DNA of 64,000 bases from Ustulina deusta (taxonomy: Eukaryota > Ascomycota > Sordariomycetes > Xylariales > Xylariaceae). Shown here piece by piece: positions 1 to 13,600 of the stretch. The number at the start of each line of letters is the position of its first letter. Within the stretch, counting starts at the first letter, position 1. The translations under genes were made by a program, and so were the position numbers. The stretch lies in the NCBI GenBank assembly GCA_023159155.1, contig JAJNNX010000043.1, forward strand, positions 124,001 through 188,000. Reading direction: 5' to 3'. The notes beneath the pieces were generated by a model that searched no databases, had not been told where the DNA came from, and saw only the letters and a program-made list of their open reading frames with translations.

Positions 1-3000
1 TAGACGCTGGATGCTTGTCTGGCATGCCCTGTCAAACTTGGACCATGAACCGCCCTCCCCTCACGTTCGCAGCTCTGAAATTGCTATGCACACCGACTCA
101 ACTTGCACCCAACAGATGATACTTACCGCGAATACAGCACTGCATTCGGCGGAGGGCCCGATCTTCCAAAAGCCCCGGCACCCACTACAAGGTATCGTTG
201 TCATACAGAGATCAATTATTAGACCACTACTGTGGAGCAGCCCGCTATCCGTGCAACCACGGTGGAAGCCTGTCATCTCGACAGCATTCTGAAGACGAGC
301 CTCCACCACCATCCCGCGTCTCTTGGTATGCATCGATGCCTCGTCGGACAGCCCAAGCCGTGACAACGGACGGTTGTACAAGATTGCGCTTACAAGACTG
401 GCCTCGGGCATGTAATCGGGATGACGAGGAGATTACTCTCGAACCCTCGATGGCAATTGGCGAGCTCTCTGTCTTATAACCAATAGAACTTGGTCATCAC
501 CGCGCTGCAAGTAGCAGATTCTTCACCAAGTGGTGCACATGGACCAGGGTCGCCTTACCGGAAACAAGTCAACCGTCGCCCTGTTTCATTGCTCTGATAA
601 AGGCGTGGGCAATACATGAAGCTGAATGGCCGAGGCTCCAGAACCCTGTTTCTTCAAGATCGCCGTCAAGCCTTCCATTGGCTGCGGTGGGTTGTTTCTC
701 CACAAAGTTATGAAAGCTGCGGTTACATGCGCATTTTGCAGGCTGCTCTCACACGCGTATGTACACAGCTATTCATTGCTATCACCACTGTGTCACAATT
801 GGTTCTTCGGTCTCACAGTACACTGTACTTGGATGCACCCATGACTCCAAACACAAGACGGCATTCGCAAAGCGAACAGTCCCTAGGTTTGGCGCATCAA
901 GTCATGTTTGCGAACAAGCTGCCATGAAGACAGATTTAGCCTTCCGGGTTCTGATGCTATTGATAGCAACACGGCCCACAAAAAATCTCGCTTTCATGAT
1001 TCGTGCCATCTGGCCAGCTGAGCAAAACGAGGCACGGCTATTGGCGATCATTAAATTGACGAGGTTCTCGTCATCTGATGGAACCGCGCCGCAGTAAAGC
1101 TGTGCTATATTAGGTACGGTATACTGGCACAACCCGACTGTCCTGTTGCTAAGAAACCGTGGGCCGTTGTTCATTAGGCTGTTCTCCTGTCCTCAAATAA
1201 CAACTCCTGAAACACGGCGTGTTCGTGTGCCATACGGTCTGCTTGCGCTCACCCACCATCACCGGGAGCGCAGGGACAAAAGCTTGGCGGTCCCCACCCA
1301 CATGGCCAAACAGGCCATCTCTGCCGTCATCCTCTTGTTTTCTCCATGTCTAGCTCGAGCTACGTACACTCAGAGCCATGTGACGCTATGCACTGGGACG
1401 GAACGTGATTGGATATCCAACCCCGGCATCTCACCTTATTGCTCCTCGACGTCGATCGTCCGCTCTAAGCGAATCCAAGCGTGATGCCAAACACCACCTA
1501 CCCCAGCTTACCTCTCGCGTTTTCGGATTATTTCAGGCAGAAGCTACCTAATCAAGATACACCAATAAAACTGTCACGGCCTCACGCAGTACCTCACAAA
1601 AATATTACCACATTATCGTCCAAATAGGTACGTCATGTTAAAAACAACACGCAGACTCGCGCTATGTCTTGTCTAGCGTCAACCACTAGCTCCATCCGTA
1701 AGATACCTACCTATTACATATCCATCATCACAAGTCTTATTCATCAAACTCCCCACGCGGAAATACATAACTGCGAAGTCCGGTCATGCTTGCGCGGTCC
1801 TCGGCCATTTTAGCCGATATCAGATACCGATTTGTTAATCAATTGCGAGTCCATGCGATCCAACTTTGCACTTGTTTCCCACTCCAGTGCCGCTCGAAGA
1901 GTCGTCCGGTTTTCGGTGAGGCATGCCGGAATTCGCATGCTACACACCGAGATAGTCCCAGACCAGGTCTTCGAAGCGAGGTGGCTGACCACTAACCCCG
2001 GGTCCTTCGGTACTCTTCACCAGCGCCCGAGGACGTGCGGTTCACAAACCAATAGGGGAGTAGCCGTGTTTTTTCTCTGAACGCCGCATTACTTTATACC
2101 ACGGCTTCATAAAGTTGTGAATACACACTTGTATGCATTAGGTAAATTGTTTACTATACAAGAGCAGGGTTTCTACGAACATCACTGACATTCCCTATGA
2201 TCACACCTCTTCTGCCGTATGGCAGACAGTCTAACTGAAAAGCCGTGTTGGGGTTTTCCTTGTCATTAACATAACCCACTTGAGCTTATTGAACTACCTG
2301 GATACGTATAACTAAGCTCCCTTAACGTAGTACATTACATGCAACCCGTACATGGATCATGGTAACCACCGCAACTAGTTTGTCTCACCTAAAGTCAATA
2401 GTATCGTACATTATATCGCTGGAAAGGAATACCTAGCTCTGGCCCTCTCGTTTACCAAGCTAATTGCAGCCGTTGAAGCCCGACTGATAGCATTGCCACG
2501 GCCAGGATAAAGAGTTTCTGGTTAATTGGCGTATAGTCAATTTCTAGACGTAGCCAGTCAAATCTATAGATCAAATAGGTAGACGTCGAGCTATTTGAGG
2601 TGGGAGTGTAACTGACCTGTTACGTGTCTCTACAGACCGTCGCTCGTCACTCGCGACCGCATTGATTGCCGCTTCCTCCAAGACTGCAGCTATACCTATG
2701 AACCAGCGGACTTACGGTGTACAGGCCGGCGATGCTGTTCAACTTTGAGCAGGGGGGTGTTATGAGTAGCGAGATAGGTTTGGGGGCGAAAAAAGCTATC
2801 TCGCCACTGGATGCTATGACTAAAGCGATTGCGAGAGACACTTTTAGGGTCCTCCCTACAAGCACAGCCTTGACCGGAGATGGGACATAGATTTGAGTAT
2901 GAATACGGATGAGCTCCTGAAACTCTCGACCAAAAACAGCACTACACTAAGCAACTTTGATCCTCGAATAGAAGAAGTCTTCCATTTATGGCTAGGCTAT

Positions 3001-6000
3001 CGGATACGTGAGCTTATATCAGCGAGTACAAGAAATGGCGTGGTAGCAGTGTCGTGTAGTTAGCAACGAACGTACGACTAACGTGTGCGAACGTCTCGTT
3101 GCGGGCTTATGTGTCGGGCCACTGCCCATAGACTAACAAGTTTAATCACGGAAGCCGAGGCGTGCGAGCATCAACTGTGGGGGAGATGATGTCGACACTC
3201 CTCTAGCTATTATTCCAGTCATTGTGAGCGACTAGCGTATGTTATGATTCTATTATTATCCGCGGAGAATCGCGTTTCGATACCCTTAGTAGCTACCAAA
3301 CCTAGCTATCTATCATCACTACATACGCCTAATCAGTCCCTAGAAGCATGACAAGTGCTATGCATGCGACATGCACATAGGAGGCGGCGACGCAGGGGAA
3401 AGCTTCTTGACTATATAGCTCCCTGGTATCATGTAGTCCTGCGGCGTTGACGTTACAGTGCAACTGCAACCGACATCATCGAGTTTGCCACGAGTGATCT
3501 CGAAAGCTACGGACATATGCGAGGAGGACTATCTTATACGCTACTGTTGACTAGATAGGACTCCAATCTTGCTCTTTTTCTTGTTGCCAATTTAAGAGCC
3601 GCTTGGGGACCATAAACGCACAATTCCACTCATGTACTCTCGAGGTATCCTCGCGGATCAGTTAAGTCCAGATCAAACATGTTCAGTCCTGTTCCAGTGC
3701 GGGCTCTTGAGTAATTGACATACCGATAGCGTTAGCCTTATAACTCAGTCTCCATCGTTTCGATTCGGAGTTTCAGGAGCAGCCTCGCACTATGGATGAT
3801 ATGCAGTCAAGCCTACACGCCACCGCCGACCATAGGCGTTGTAAATAGATTCTTAGTCTTGAGCTCAGAATCTTGAAGTCCAAATTAACTTTGGCCACCT
3901 AGCTGCGCTTAGCTCGTCCGCCATGGGTGACCTAGATAACACTGATCGGGAATTACTTCATAGTCTGAAGGAAGCACAGGGCATCGTTACCATGGCTCAT
4001 ACAACATGCGGCTCGAAACAGCATTTGGCTGGCTGGGTCGGGTACCGCCTAGCCCAGAAACACCCCACGACTGAAGGCATGAAATAGTGGGCGGCGCAGA
4101 GAGATTCAGCATCCCGCGCATGCATGTAGGTCTCTGAAGGCATCGATGCTTTGCTCCAACGAGCGAGCACGTAGCCTAGCTTGATTAGGTACCTGGTAGG
4201 TAGTCCTCATGCAGTACCTATACTAGACCCTGGATAGGCCGATGCTTCACTGAAGATGGCTGAACGCACCTCTCGTCTGCAATTACTTCTGGTAATGAAC
4301 GCGAAAGACGACGCCCTCGGAGGAGTTCAAGGCATCCTCCGTCGATCTTGATACTCCCCGACTCCCCGCCTCCCCCGTCGGGCGCAGTGCATCGACGTGA
4401 CGCGATCCCTCAGGGGAGAATCAAGAATATTCGGCCTCCATGGAAGAAAAGTCCATGCATTAGGCCGGATTACACGAGCCTGGCCTGGGCCGATTGCTTC
4501 CCCCGCCGACCCCGGATCGGTATGGAAATACGCCCCTAAGTGCAGTAAGGACAGACGATGTTGGAAATAGAGAGCGATCAGAGGTATACCAACCATGATA
4601 CGTTGTACTCGTTGTGTGCAGACGGCATTGCCACAATACCGCACAATGCGCAGGAGAAGAGAAACGATGACACACTCTCCACAGACACGCGATATGTCGG
4701 CGTGCGGCGTAGCAGATAAAACCCCAGTAACTAGACCTCGTTCATGATAGCTAGTTAGCTACCCAGTCGGAGTGAGGTTGTAGTGTATTGAGTAAAATAC
4801 CTAAAGGGGGAAAAAATCACCCCCCTCTTCTTGCAGACCCCCTGCCGAGTTCTATACTTAGAAATGGATGTGATTGAACATGCGCAACGTGGAGGGGCAA
4901 TGGCCGTAAATGGTCTTGCTTCAACGCAACCGTGCAGGCAAGCTTGCATTAGACAATACCAAAAGACGGCCCTTTTTCCCTCCTATCTCCCTATTCAATT
5001 TGTCGCTTGCCCCTGGTGCTAATGGTGATGAAGAAACTGTCATGCGTAAGCAGGCATACAACCACTATATATTAGCGGTACAACCAAACCAAACCCACGG
5101 CAGCTGACTAACCCTTGGGTTGGAAGATGATAGCTATTTTTACCTCAATTGCAACGACAAACGCACCTTTGTCAAGTGTGGTCAAGCGTCATCTTGATCA
5201 CCCCCAACCCCTTGCTTATTCGCCAACCTGGTAGGCGTACACTGCTTACTTGCAAGGCACCCCGTTCAACGGCATGCCGGTTGGTTTCTTTTCCTTCCAC
5301 TCCCCTTTTTCCGCACCTCTTGTCCCGACCCATCCCACGCCTTTGCCATGTGGGTGCAGGGATGGTGATCCTCAAGCTTGATACAATATCTGTACATTTC
5401 CGTAGCGACCATCTGTGATAGGTTCGTTCGACAATGTGCTGCGACGCAAAGGGTGGCATTGGGATATACTTCTGCCTTCCAGGCTACCACGCAACGACCA
5501 GCATCATGCTTAAATGCCCTAATCATCCAAGGAACCGAGTCCCGGGCAAGGTTGATATGTAGGTATCTGCCTTTCTTTTGTGCAGATACCCTTGGTAGTG
5601 CCGCTGTTGCATCGCACCCTCGCTAACGGCTTTTCGAGTAAGGGCTTGCGAGGGAGATCATTTTAATGGCTAGTAAACGATGACTGTGGCGTTTCTTTAT
5701 CACAATGAGGGGGGTTGGGGATAGAGACTAGACTCTTCCGTTATATCCGCCTAGGAAAAACCACACACCCCAAGTACTGTACTGTAACCAAGAGGCGGGG
5801 GATAACTGCACTTCCCCGTAGCCAGCGGACACCATGTCCCGATCTGTCGAGCTCGCCCGCCCGACTGTTCATCCAGACGCTGGACTGCCTGCAGAGCTAT
5901 GGTTTCAAGAGTCGCGAACTAGGACTGTCTCTATACTGCGGGCGTCCGCTTCAAGTAACACCCGCGCGGATGTGTACCACCTGTTAGTCAATCGGTCGGT

Positions 6001-7999
6001 CAGCCAGCCAGTCAGTGAGTCAGTCAGTCAGTCATTCAGCTACTATATAGGTACCGCGCGATCCGAAATTTGATGACCTTCATTGGATAAATTGGTATTA
6101 CGCGTCTTGACAATACTACGTAGACACGACGTAATCAACAGGGAGCCTTCGCGAGTGTTGCAAGCTCTAACATTGCTTTACTACTCCTTACTTGGTGAGC
6201 GTACAGGTTTTGGGGGAGATGTGTGTCTCCGGCTTCGGCTTACACGGCCAAGAGAACCTTATCCGACGGCCGGCAAGAGAATATGTACCGAGGAGGCGTT
6301 CTGTGCATGAGGACGGCGACCCAGCTGAGGCGATAGCCAGCCAGGTGAGTGGGTGCTTCGTTTCGTTTCGGCGGGACTCTTGCGAAGCGCAGGTGAAACG
6401 AAACAGGAACCGCATTGGCTGCTACGTCACGGCAAGCCTTCGCGTACTATCTATACCGAGTCCCTACGTATTCAGAAACTGGCGATTTCTTTTTTCGGAT
6501 CTCTCCAGCTTCCTCCCCCCCACGAGATCGACAATCAAGGCTTGGCCTACGATCTGGGCACGAGAGTGACTGCAATCTATCTACCTACCAGGAACATATC
6601 TCCCCATTATCTGATCTACCGTTTGCCTCTGGCGTGCAGTAGATCAGATCTTGTGAACAAGAATAGAAACACAGAGGCCACTCTGAAACAAGGCTGTGCT
6701 ACCTGTGTAGCTACGATGATATGCTGAGAGGACGACGCCACCCCAGTCGGGCAGGTGACAGCAGGAAAAAAAAAAAACTCACCTCACTCGCCTCGCCTTG
6801 CCACAAGATCTCAAATCAAAACACCTCGCACTTCTTCCTAGCCTAGATCCCGCTTACAATACCTATGCCAGATTACACTATGCTGCCCTCGCTCGCTCCA
6901 CATAAGGGGTCCCTCGGGTGCGGCGAACTGTCAGGGAAAACCGTTTAAGGTGCGTGCGCACACTGCATCCGCAATGCCGCGCGACTATACATGGTGTGTG
7001 CCTTGTATTGCTATAGCGTACATACCTGGGTAGTGCAGTGTGCACAGCAGTAGCGTATGTAGTGTATAGACAGACACTCACCTCGCATTCCGCATGAGAC
7101 TAAAAACATTGCGAGCGGCCCAGACCGATTTCGTGACCGCCGCTGAACCTATTTACGGAAACTTTTTGTTTCTCGTTTCGCGTTTCTCGTTGCATCGATC
7201 TCGGTCTCTATCTACGACCATGTGGGATAACGTGCAGCTGGCTAGCTCCCATGTAACCAACCAACCAACCACCCATTCCCATCTTGCCACATGTCACCTG
7301 ACCTCACCAGATGACATCCGCTCGTCCAGTCCATGACTAGATAGACGCGGCGGCAGCAAGGGAGCAGGTGAGTCAGTGGGCGAGTGAGCGAGTGGCGATT
7401 AGCAAGCAGTGGACCCCGACGGCGCAGGCCGGCATCTGAAACGAGGCGGCGCGACGTGAGGCTCTTTAGCGAGCCGTATTTCAAGCTCGTAGCGGGAGCG
7501 GCGAAGGGGCGGGGGAGGGGGCGGTCTTGACCACCTGCTTTTCCGCACTCGCATATCTCTCTCTCTCGCTAGGCGTTGTCGTTTTTTTTCGCGGTGGCGC
7601 CGCTTCGGTTTGGAAATCGAGGGAAAAGGGCGGGACGAGAAAGTGGACGAGAAGGGTCCAAGAATAGAAACAGCTGTGTTGGGGAAGATGATGGTATCCT
7701 GTCCCTTGCTTGGACTTACTTAGTATACTTGCCTGTTTACTGCGCGTATACGGAGCTTGGTTTTTTGGAACTTGTTTGCGATCGTGTGTTCCTTCCGTCC
7801 ATCATCTATTCTAGTCGTGATACTACTTCTAGTGTCGCTCCATGCCCCTGCAGGCTTCGTTCTGTCTGGACTCGCTGCGGACAGACGCAATCCTTCTCTT
7901 TCGGAAGTGGGCGTTCTCTCACTTGCGTCTTGCTCCTGTTTTGAGGCTTCCCCTAGACATCCGGTGGGGGGGGGGGGGATGTGCAGCTATTGAGACAAT
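1..7999. other. gene-poor region, no gene recognised
   Basis: No reading frame here exceeds about 125 codons, and none shows a domain, motif or splice pattern I recognise. Composition shifts along the stretch. Roughly 1500-4300 is moderately AT-rich with stops in all frames, while 6700-8000 is richer in GC and pyrimidine tracts and looks like promoter or UTR-type sequence. Low-complexity tracts include GTCA repeats near 6000, an A run near 6766, a CT run near 7558 and a G run near 7966. Fragments of the TAGGTA/TACCTA motif that recurs across the window occur near 4185-4225. A decayed transposon or gene could be present, but I cannot identify one by eye. Confidence 0.6.
5990..6040. repeat. (GTCA)n-type imperfect microsatellite
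   Basis: About 50 bases made of imperfect tetranucleotide units (GTCA, GTCG, GCCA). It lies in sequence without a recognised gene. Confidence 0.75.
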
Positions 8000-10677
8000 G
8001 AATTCGGTTCGGAGCCTCAAAGCACAAGCAGATAGTATCTGAGAGAAAGGGAGATTGAACAACATATCGCTACGCACCCAAAGGTATGAACCGATCTGGT
8101 CTCCAGCTATCCATGGTGTGGGTGACAGTCTTTCGTAGAGGCCCCGGAGATGCATGACCTTGATTCCTTTCACGTGGTATTAGATATCAGGGGCTTTCTC
8201 TGAAGAACTTCAGAGGATCACCATGTTCTGCAATAACCAGAAAATGCTGGGATAATAGAAGTTCAGAGAGATATAGTAGTGCAATACACCATCAAAGTGT
8301 TCTGTGGTATCGTATCCTCAGGGTCCGACTGCTATTTAGGCCCCGGCTACGTCAGTAATCTAAACAAACACCCACTCGAGGTAAAATTGATCTATACTAG
8401 GCTTCTAGCTGGCCTGATACTCTCATATAGTGCGATGATGAGTCCATGGAACAAACATAGGAAGTACTCCTTCACATCTATCATTTTATAATAAGCAACT
8501 GTTTCGACGATGCGCGGGGTGAAAGAACTTCTTCATATGCCAGAACACATCGGATTCTCTCTTGAAAGCTTTTCTAGTTGTCTCCTCTCTCCATTATTTA
8601 GGTCTCTCTCACTCCTAGAAGCGCATTAGCAGCTATAGTGCCCAGCAAGAAGCCCTATGACGCTAGTGTTAAAGTAGTTGCAGTGAATGATGTATTTCTT
8701 TACCGTTCCAAACAGGCTGCCAGTACTTGAGTCTCTTTGTGAAAACGGCAAACAAAAGTCTTTTGGGAACTAGTGGGCGAGAGTTGTATCTGGGGACGGT
8801 TTGCAACAGCGACAGTCACTAAATGTCGCAAGCATATGTATTGTCGCCTACGGCCCTTACGCGATGCCTCCATATCGTTCTAGTTGTTCGTCTATCTTGC
8901 CATGTGCTATCATAGAATATGAAAATCCTCGTCCAATCCCACCTCCAGTAACTGATACGCCTAAAACAGGAACTAGGTCTGATAGAATCTACTAACTAGG
9001 GCTCTCGGTTTAGCACTAGAATACCAAAGGGAAAAGATAATGGTGTCCTATTGTAAGCTCTATTAAGATAATAATGAGTCGACACAGTATTATTACATCA
9101 TGACGTTAGTATGTTCGGCTACACATTAGAAGAACGCTCCAGCAGAGATGTAAAAATTGACTACCATCTATAAAAAAACGGAAATATATTGAAACTCTTG
9201 TCTCGATCGGTGAGGTTCCTTTACTGCATTGGCTTTCCGAGGCTAGCTTCAAGACAAAACGCTTCCAGTCTTCCTTAACGGCAACGTTCTCGCTTTGTCT
9301 GGGGAAGTTGATACCTCAATAACCCCCAGATAATCTCTATTGCTCCTCCATGGATATTGTTTAAATATCTCATGAGCTCATGGCTGTTATCCAGGCATTG
9401 AAACGGTGGTGTTCATGGTGGAAGTAGTGTGTTTGGTCTAATTATACACGGTCAGTATAACTAGCAGGAGGAGCACATTATAATCCTTCCCAACCTGCCA
9501 CTCATTAAAGAAGACCTGAAAGAGTAATGAAGGTATATACGTGTGGCTAGAGCTTCTTGATATCACAAAATACCGCTAACGTTAACACCAAGAAACTGTT
9601 ACATAAACGTGCCATCGTAGTTTAAGTCTATCTTCATTATAAACCGTGAAGGGGGTTTGAGAAGACGCAACTATCTAGGAATCTATTTGTCTAGTTCGGC
9701 GTCTCTCAAAAATTATATTGGATAATCTTCACACACCGGGCCAAAAATATTGGCCGCTCTTAGCCTTGCATCTTGCTAGGTATACAGGCACGGTTGAGGT
9801 TTCTCCCGCGGGACTTACAAATCTTAGCCGTATGGTAGGATTAAATAAGCAAAAAGCACCATTCCACACGAGATTCTATGTCGGAGGGTCTCACTTCTAT
9901 CACAGCTCGCACCGCGAGTTTATATACGGCTCGGCCTAAGGCCCATGCGATTTAATTCCGTATGATTCCGTGACGATCCCAGGGTGAAGATAGGTCGCCA
10001 GTAGGTTTCTGGGAAGATATACGGGTTAGGACTCATTGCCATTGATTCCTGAATTGCTCTCACTAGCTGGGAGGGTTCGGGTCCTTACACAACTAAAATT
10101 CTCAATGCGCTTGCCCCAATGGTACTGGCTATCCTCTCCTGACTTTAACGTCTGACGCTCTATAACGGATGAGAGTAGAATTGCAAGTATCAAGTAATCT
10201 AGTTATGTATTAGGCTTTACTGCCCACGTCTTTCAGTTAACCTACTAAATAGGAAAAATCAGCGACAGTTACTATAGAGAGGTAAGAAAGATCGCAGCCA
10301 CCGCCTGCGTCCAATTTACATTTTAATATTAGATCGGTAACAAACTTTACTGTTGCATAGAAAAGATGTAGTGGTGACGAAGGAGTCGATGTTGGGTGAC
10401 AAGAAGGGCAAGGGCAAGGCTAAGGCGATAGAGTTTAACTAGAAGGTGGTCGAATTGGACTCTAAAAGCGACGATGAGGTAGAGGAATGTAGTGTAGTCA
10501 ACAAACCTAACTTTGGAGGTGAGGAGTCAGAAGGTTATTAGATGGTGGTGTCTGGTTTTGTTTGCCTCAATTCTTCAATCTCGCGTTTTGTAATGCTAGG
10601 GGGGATGATCTGTTTTAATAGGGGAGATTGTGATATAATTAGAAAACCCTATCTAGTAATTATTAGACCTGTCTGTA
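8000..10677. other. AT-rich block next to the NLR-like gene, no intact gene
   Basis: Composition becomes clearly AT-rich at about 8.0 kb, just after a G run, and stays so up to the stop codon of the NLR-like gene. Reading frames are short. A plus-strand stretch at about 10380-10560 reads as lysine- and acid-rich protein interrupted by stops, suggesting a decayed coding sequence. A purine-rich run near 10619-10630 followed by TGTGATA resembles the 3' end of an LTR retrotransposon internal region, but I found no matching terminal repeats. The best description is a decayed, possibly repeat-derived block of unknown identity. Confidence 0.45.
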
Positions 10678-13600
10678 TTACACATCTTCTACCGCCTTCG
10701 ACACGTGTCGCATGAAACGGCTGAACTTATTCGAGACTTTGGTAGTGGCATCGCTGATGACGGCGGTCCTTTCACTGACATCTCCAGTAGCTTTGAATTT
10801 ATCGCGAGCATCTCGAAAGACCGACATCGCACTGCTAGCATCCCCAATGGCGCTGAACATGCCACCAACCTCATCGAAGGTGTGCGCGAACCCAGAGCCA
10901 GGGTTTCCACTGTGCATGTCCACAGCGTCGTTGTTGTTAATTCTTGGCTCGACATCCACCTGTTGGGCTTCATACTGCGGGGCTTCATACTGCTGGGCTT
11001 CGTACTGCTGTGTTTCATCCTGATACCCTTGGTCAACTCCGACCTGCGGGGTATCATAGCTTTGTGAGGTAATATCCTCATCTTGGTCGTCGGGTTCACT
11101 AATACCCTCATCGCCGATTGAACGATCTTCCCCCGGCATGAAGTTGTTAGCTTGTACGTAACTCTCATCCCCGTTGTCGATCTCTCGAGTACTGTGGTCG
11201 TCTCCCTCCTCGTTCTCGGCCCCTTGGCCTTCTATTTCCTGATTATTCACATCCTGGTCATCCACTCCGAAGTCGTCAGCCTGTGCATCAGTCTCATCTC
11301 CGTTGTCAGTCCCTTGAGCGTTATCGTCGTCTCCTTCCTCGTCCTCTCCCCCTTGAGCGTCATCGTCTTCCGCTTCCTCATTGCCAGACCCTTGAGCGCC
11401 GTCGTCGTCTGCCTCCTCGTTCTCTCCCCCTTGGGCACCGTCATCATCTCCTTCCTCGTTCTCTCCCCCCTGAGCGTCATCGTCGTCTGCTTCCCCATTG
11501 CCGGACCCCTGGGCGCCTTCGTCCTCTACTTCCTCGTTGCCGGACTCTTGAGCGCCGTCTTCCTCTACTATCTCATCTTCGGCGCCTTCACCTTGGATCT
11601 CCCGGCTAGTTACATCCTGGTCAACCTCTCCGAGCTGGCCAGCGTCTTCTACACGACGTTCCCCATCGCCATCGGGACTGAGCTCAATCGGAAGGCCCCC
11701 TGGGTATCCAGCTCCAGGGCCGTTAACATCACCCCGAGAATTTTGTTGACCGTAAAACCCCCCATTATCGACGTCCGTATCTCCGTCAATACCCCTCGTC
11801 GTCCTCGGCGTTGTCGTCCGGACTCCCCTTTGTTGCCCCTGGCCGTCTTCCGTGTCTTCCGTATACACTACATCATCCTCAATATCCTGAGAAGGGTAGG
11901 AGCTGAAGTCCTCATTCTCGTCCTCCTCCTTCTCGGCCGGCGGGGTTATTTCCGGCGAGGTTGTGCGGTCTACCTGTCTCTGCTGCGCCAAGTCCGTGTA
12001 GTACGTCAACAGGCCTTTCAGCCCTAGGTTCGGAAGTTTCTTTGGCCCTTTCTCCTCGGCGCTCTTCCAGATCAATCTGAAGGCGTCCTTTCTGCCTAGG
12101 AAGAAGGCCCGTTCGAGGGCCGCTCTGTACGCGTGCACCGAGAAGTCTCGGGCGAGCAACTTTTCCAGCACGTCGGTCTCATACCAGTGGTAGTCTCGCA
12201 CGACCGCGGCCACAAGGGGGCTGTAGTACTTGCCGCGCCATTCCGTCGTCCTGGCACCGCGCTCCAGAAGCAGGTCGATCAGCTCAGGGGAGCCCTTGAG
12301 AGCAGCGGCCTGGAGTGCCGTTCCGTGGGCTCCGCCCGCCATGTTGGGGTTGGCGCCCGCCTCGAGCAGCAGACGCGCATTCCGGTTGCACCCGGCAAGA
12401 CAGGCAGCCTGTAGCGGCGTGATGCCGTTCTTGTTAATGACGTTGAGAGCTGGTTTGCGTCTGAGGAGCAGGCGCAGACACGCGTCGTTTGGCTCTGCGG
12501 CAGCGGCATGCAGGGCCGTGGAGAACTCGCTGGCTTGAGACTGCGCGTTGACGTTGACCTTGCGCCTGTAGCGGCGAAGCGTATTGCGCAGGGTCAAGTC
12601 AGGGATGGACTCGGCGCATAGGGCCAATTGCACCACCTCTCTCTCCCCGCCGAAGCAGGCAGCCTGGAGAACCGTGTCGTATGGGCCGCCCCTGATAGTG
12701 GGGTCTGCGCCCATCGTGAGAAGTAGCCGGCACGTTTCGACCCAGCCTCGTGCCGCAGCCGCGTGCAAGGCCGTACCGCGATTCTTTCCGCAGAAGTTCA
12801 CGTTGGCCCCGTGATTCAGCAGACACTTGATGCACTCGTCATCCCCACAATAAGCAGAGATGATGAGCGCCGTATCCTCATCGGAATCAGGGGTATCGAC
12901 CCGCGCGCCGTAGCGGATGAGGACTTCGAGGTCCTTGGCGGGCAGCCTGAATGCAGCATTTATCAAGGGCGTCGATTTGTCGCTGCCGCCAAACACGTTC
13001 GGGTTGGCGCGTCTTGAGAGAAGCAATTCTATGAGCTCAGAGTGTCTGCAAGATACCGCCGCTGTAATGGGATTTGTGAAAGGCCCGGCGCCCAGGTTGG
13101 CATCCGCGCCATGGTCCAGAAGCAGCCTTGCGATCTCCGTATGGCCAGCTACCACTGCAGCTTGCAAGGCGGTCCCGTCAGGAAACTCGCGGCTAACCGC
13201 GTTGACGGCGGCGCCGTTCCGGAGGAGCAGCTCCACCACTTCCATCATGCCCTGCGAAGCTGCTGCCTGAAGTGGCCAGCCCGCAACGTCGTTCAAGTTG
13301 GCGTTGGCCTCGATGAGCATGTTCAGGATCTCCTTGGTGCCATCGAATGCGCTGGCTGTGACAACATTGCCGTATTCCTCGCCTGTCGCATTTGCTGACG
13401 CGCCACATTCACCCAGAAGGAAGGCAACAATGGACTCGTGCTCGTTGTTGACAGCCTTGTATAGCGCGTTGTTGAGCGAATCCGGAGAGAGTGTGCCATA
13501 GGCCCATAATTCCTTGATGACTTCGTCATGGCCCAGCGAAGCAGCAAACTCGAAACCCTCGTCGACATTCAGGCCTCGAGTGTCCGATAATATGGTCCCG

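Noticed and set aside
8150..10677. A complete copia-type LTR retrotransposon between a TGGTATTAGA site near 8175 and the purine tract near 10625
   Set aside because: The sequence before 8170 and after 10632 shows no matching terminal repeat, and no integrase, reverse transcriptase or RNase H motif is readable between.
11152..12027. Plus-strand frame of 291 codons rich in Leu, Val and Ser, resembling a membrane protein
   Set aside because: It is the exact antisense of the acidic repeats and Pro/Asp-rich linker of the NLR-like gene; GAC/GAG codons read backwards give Val and Leu. It has no motif of its own.
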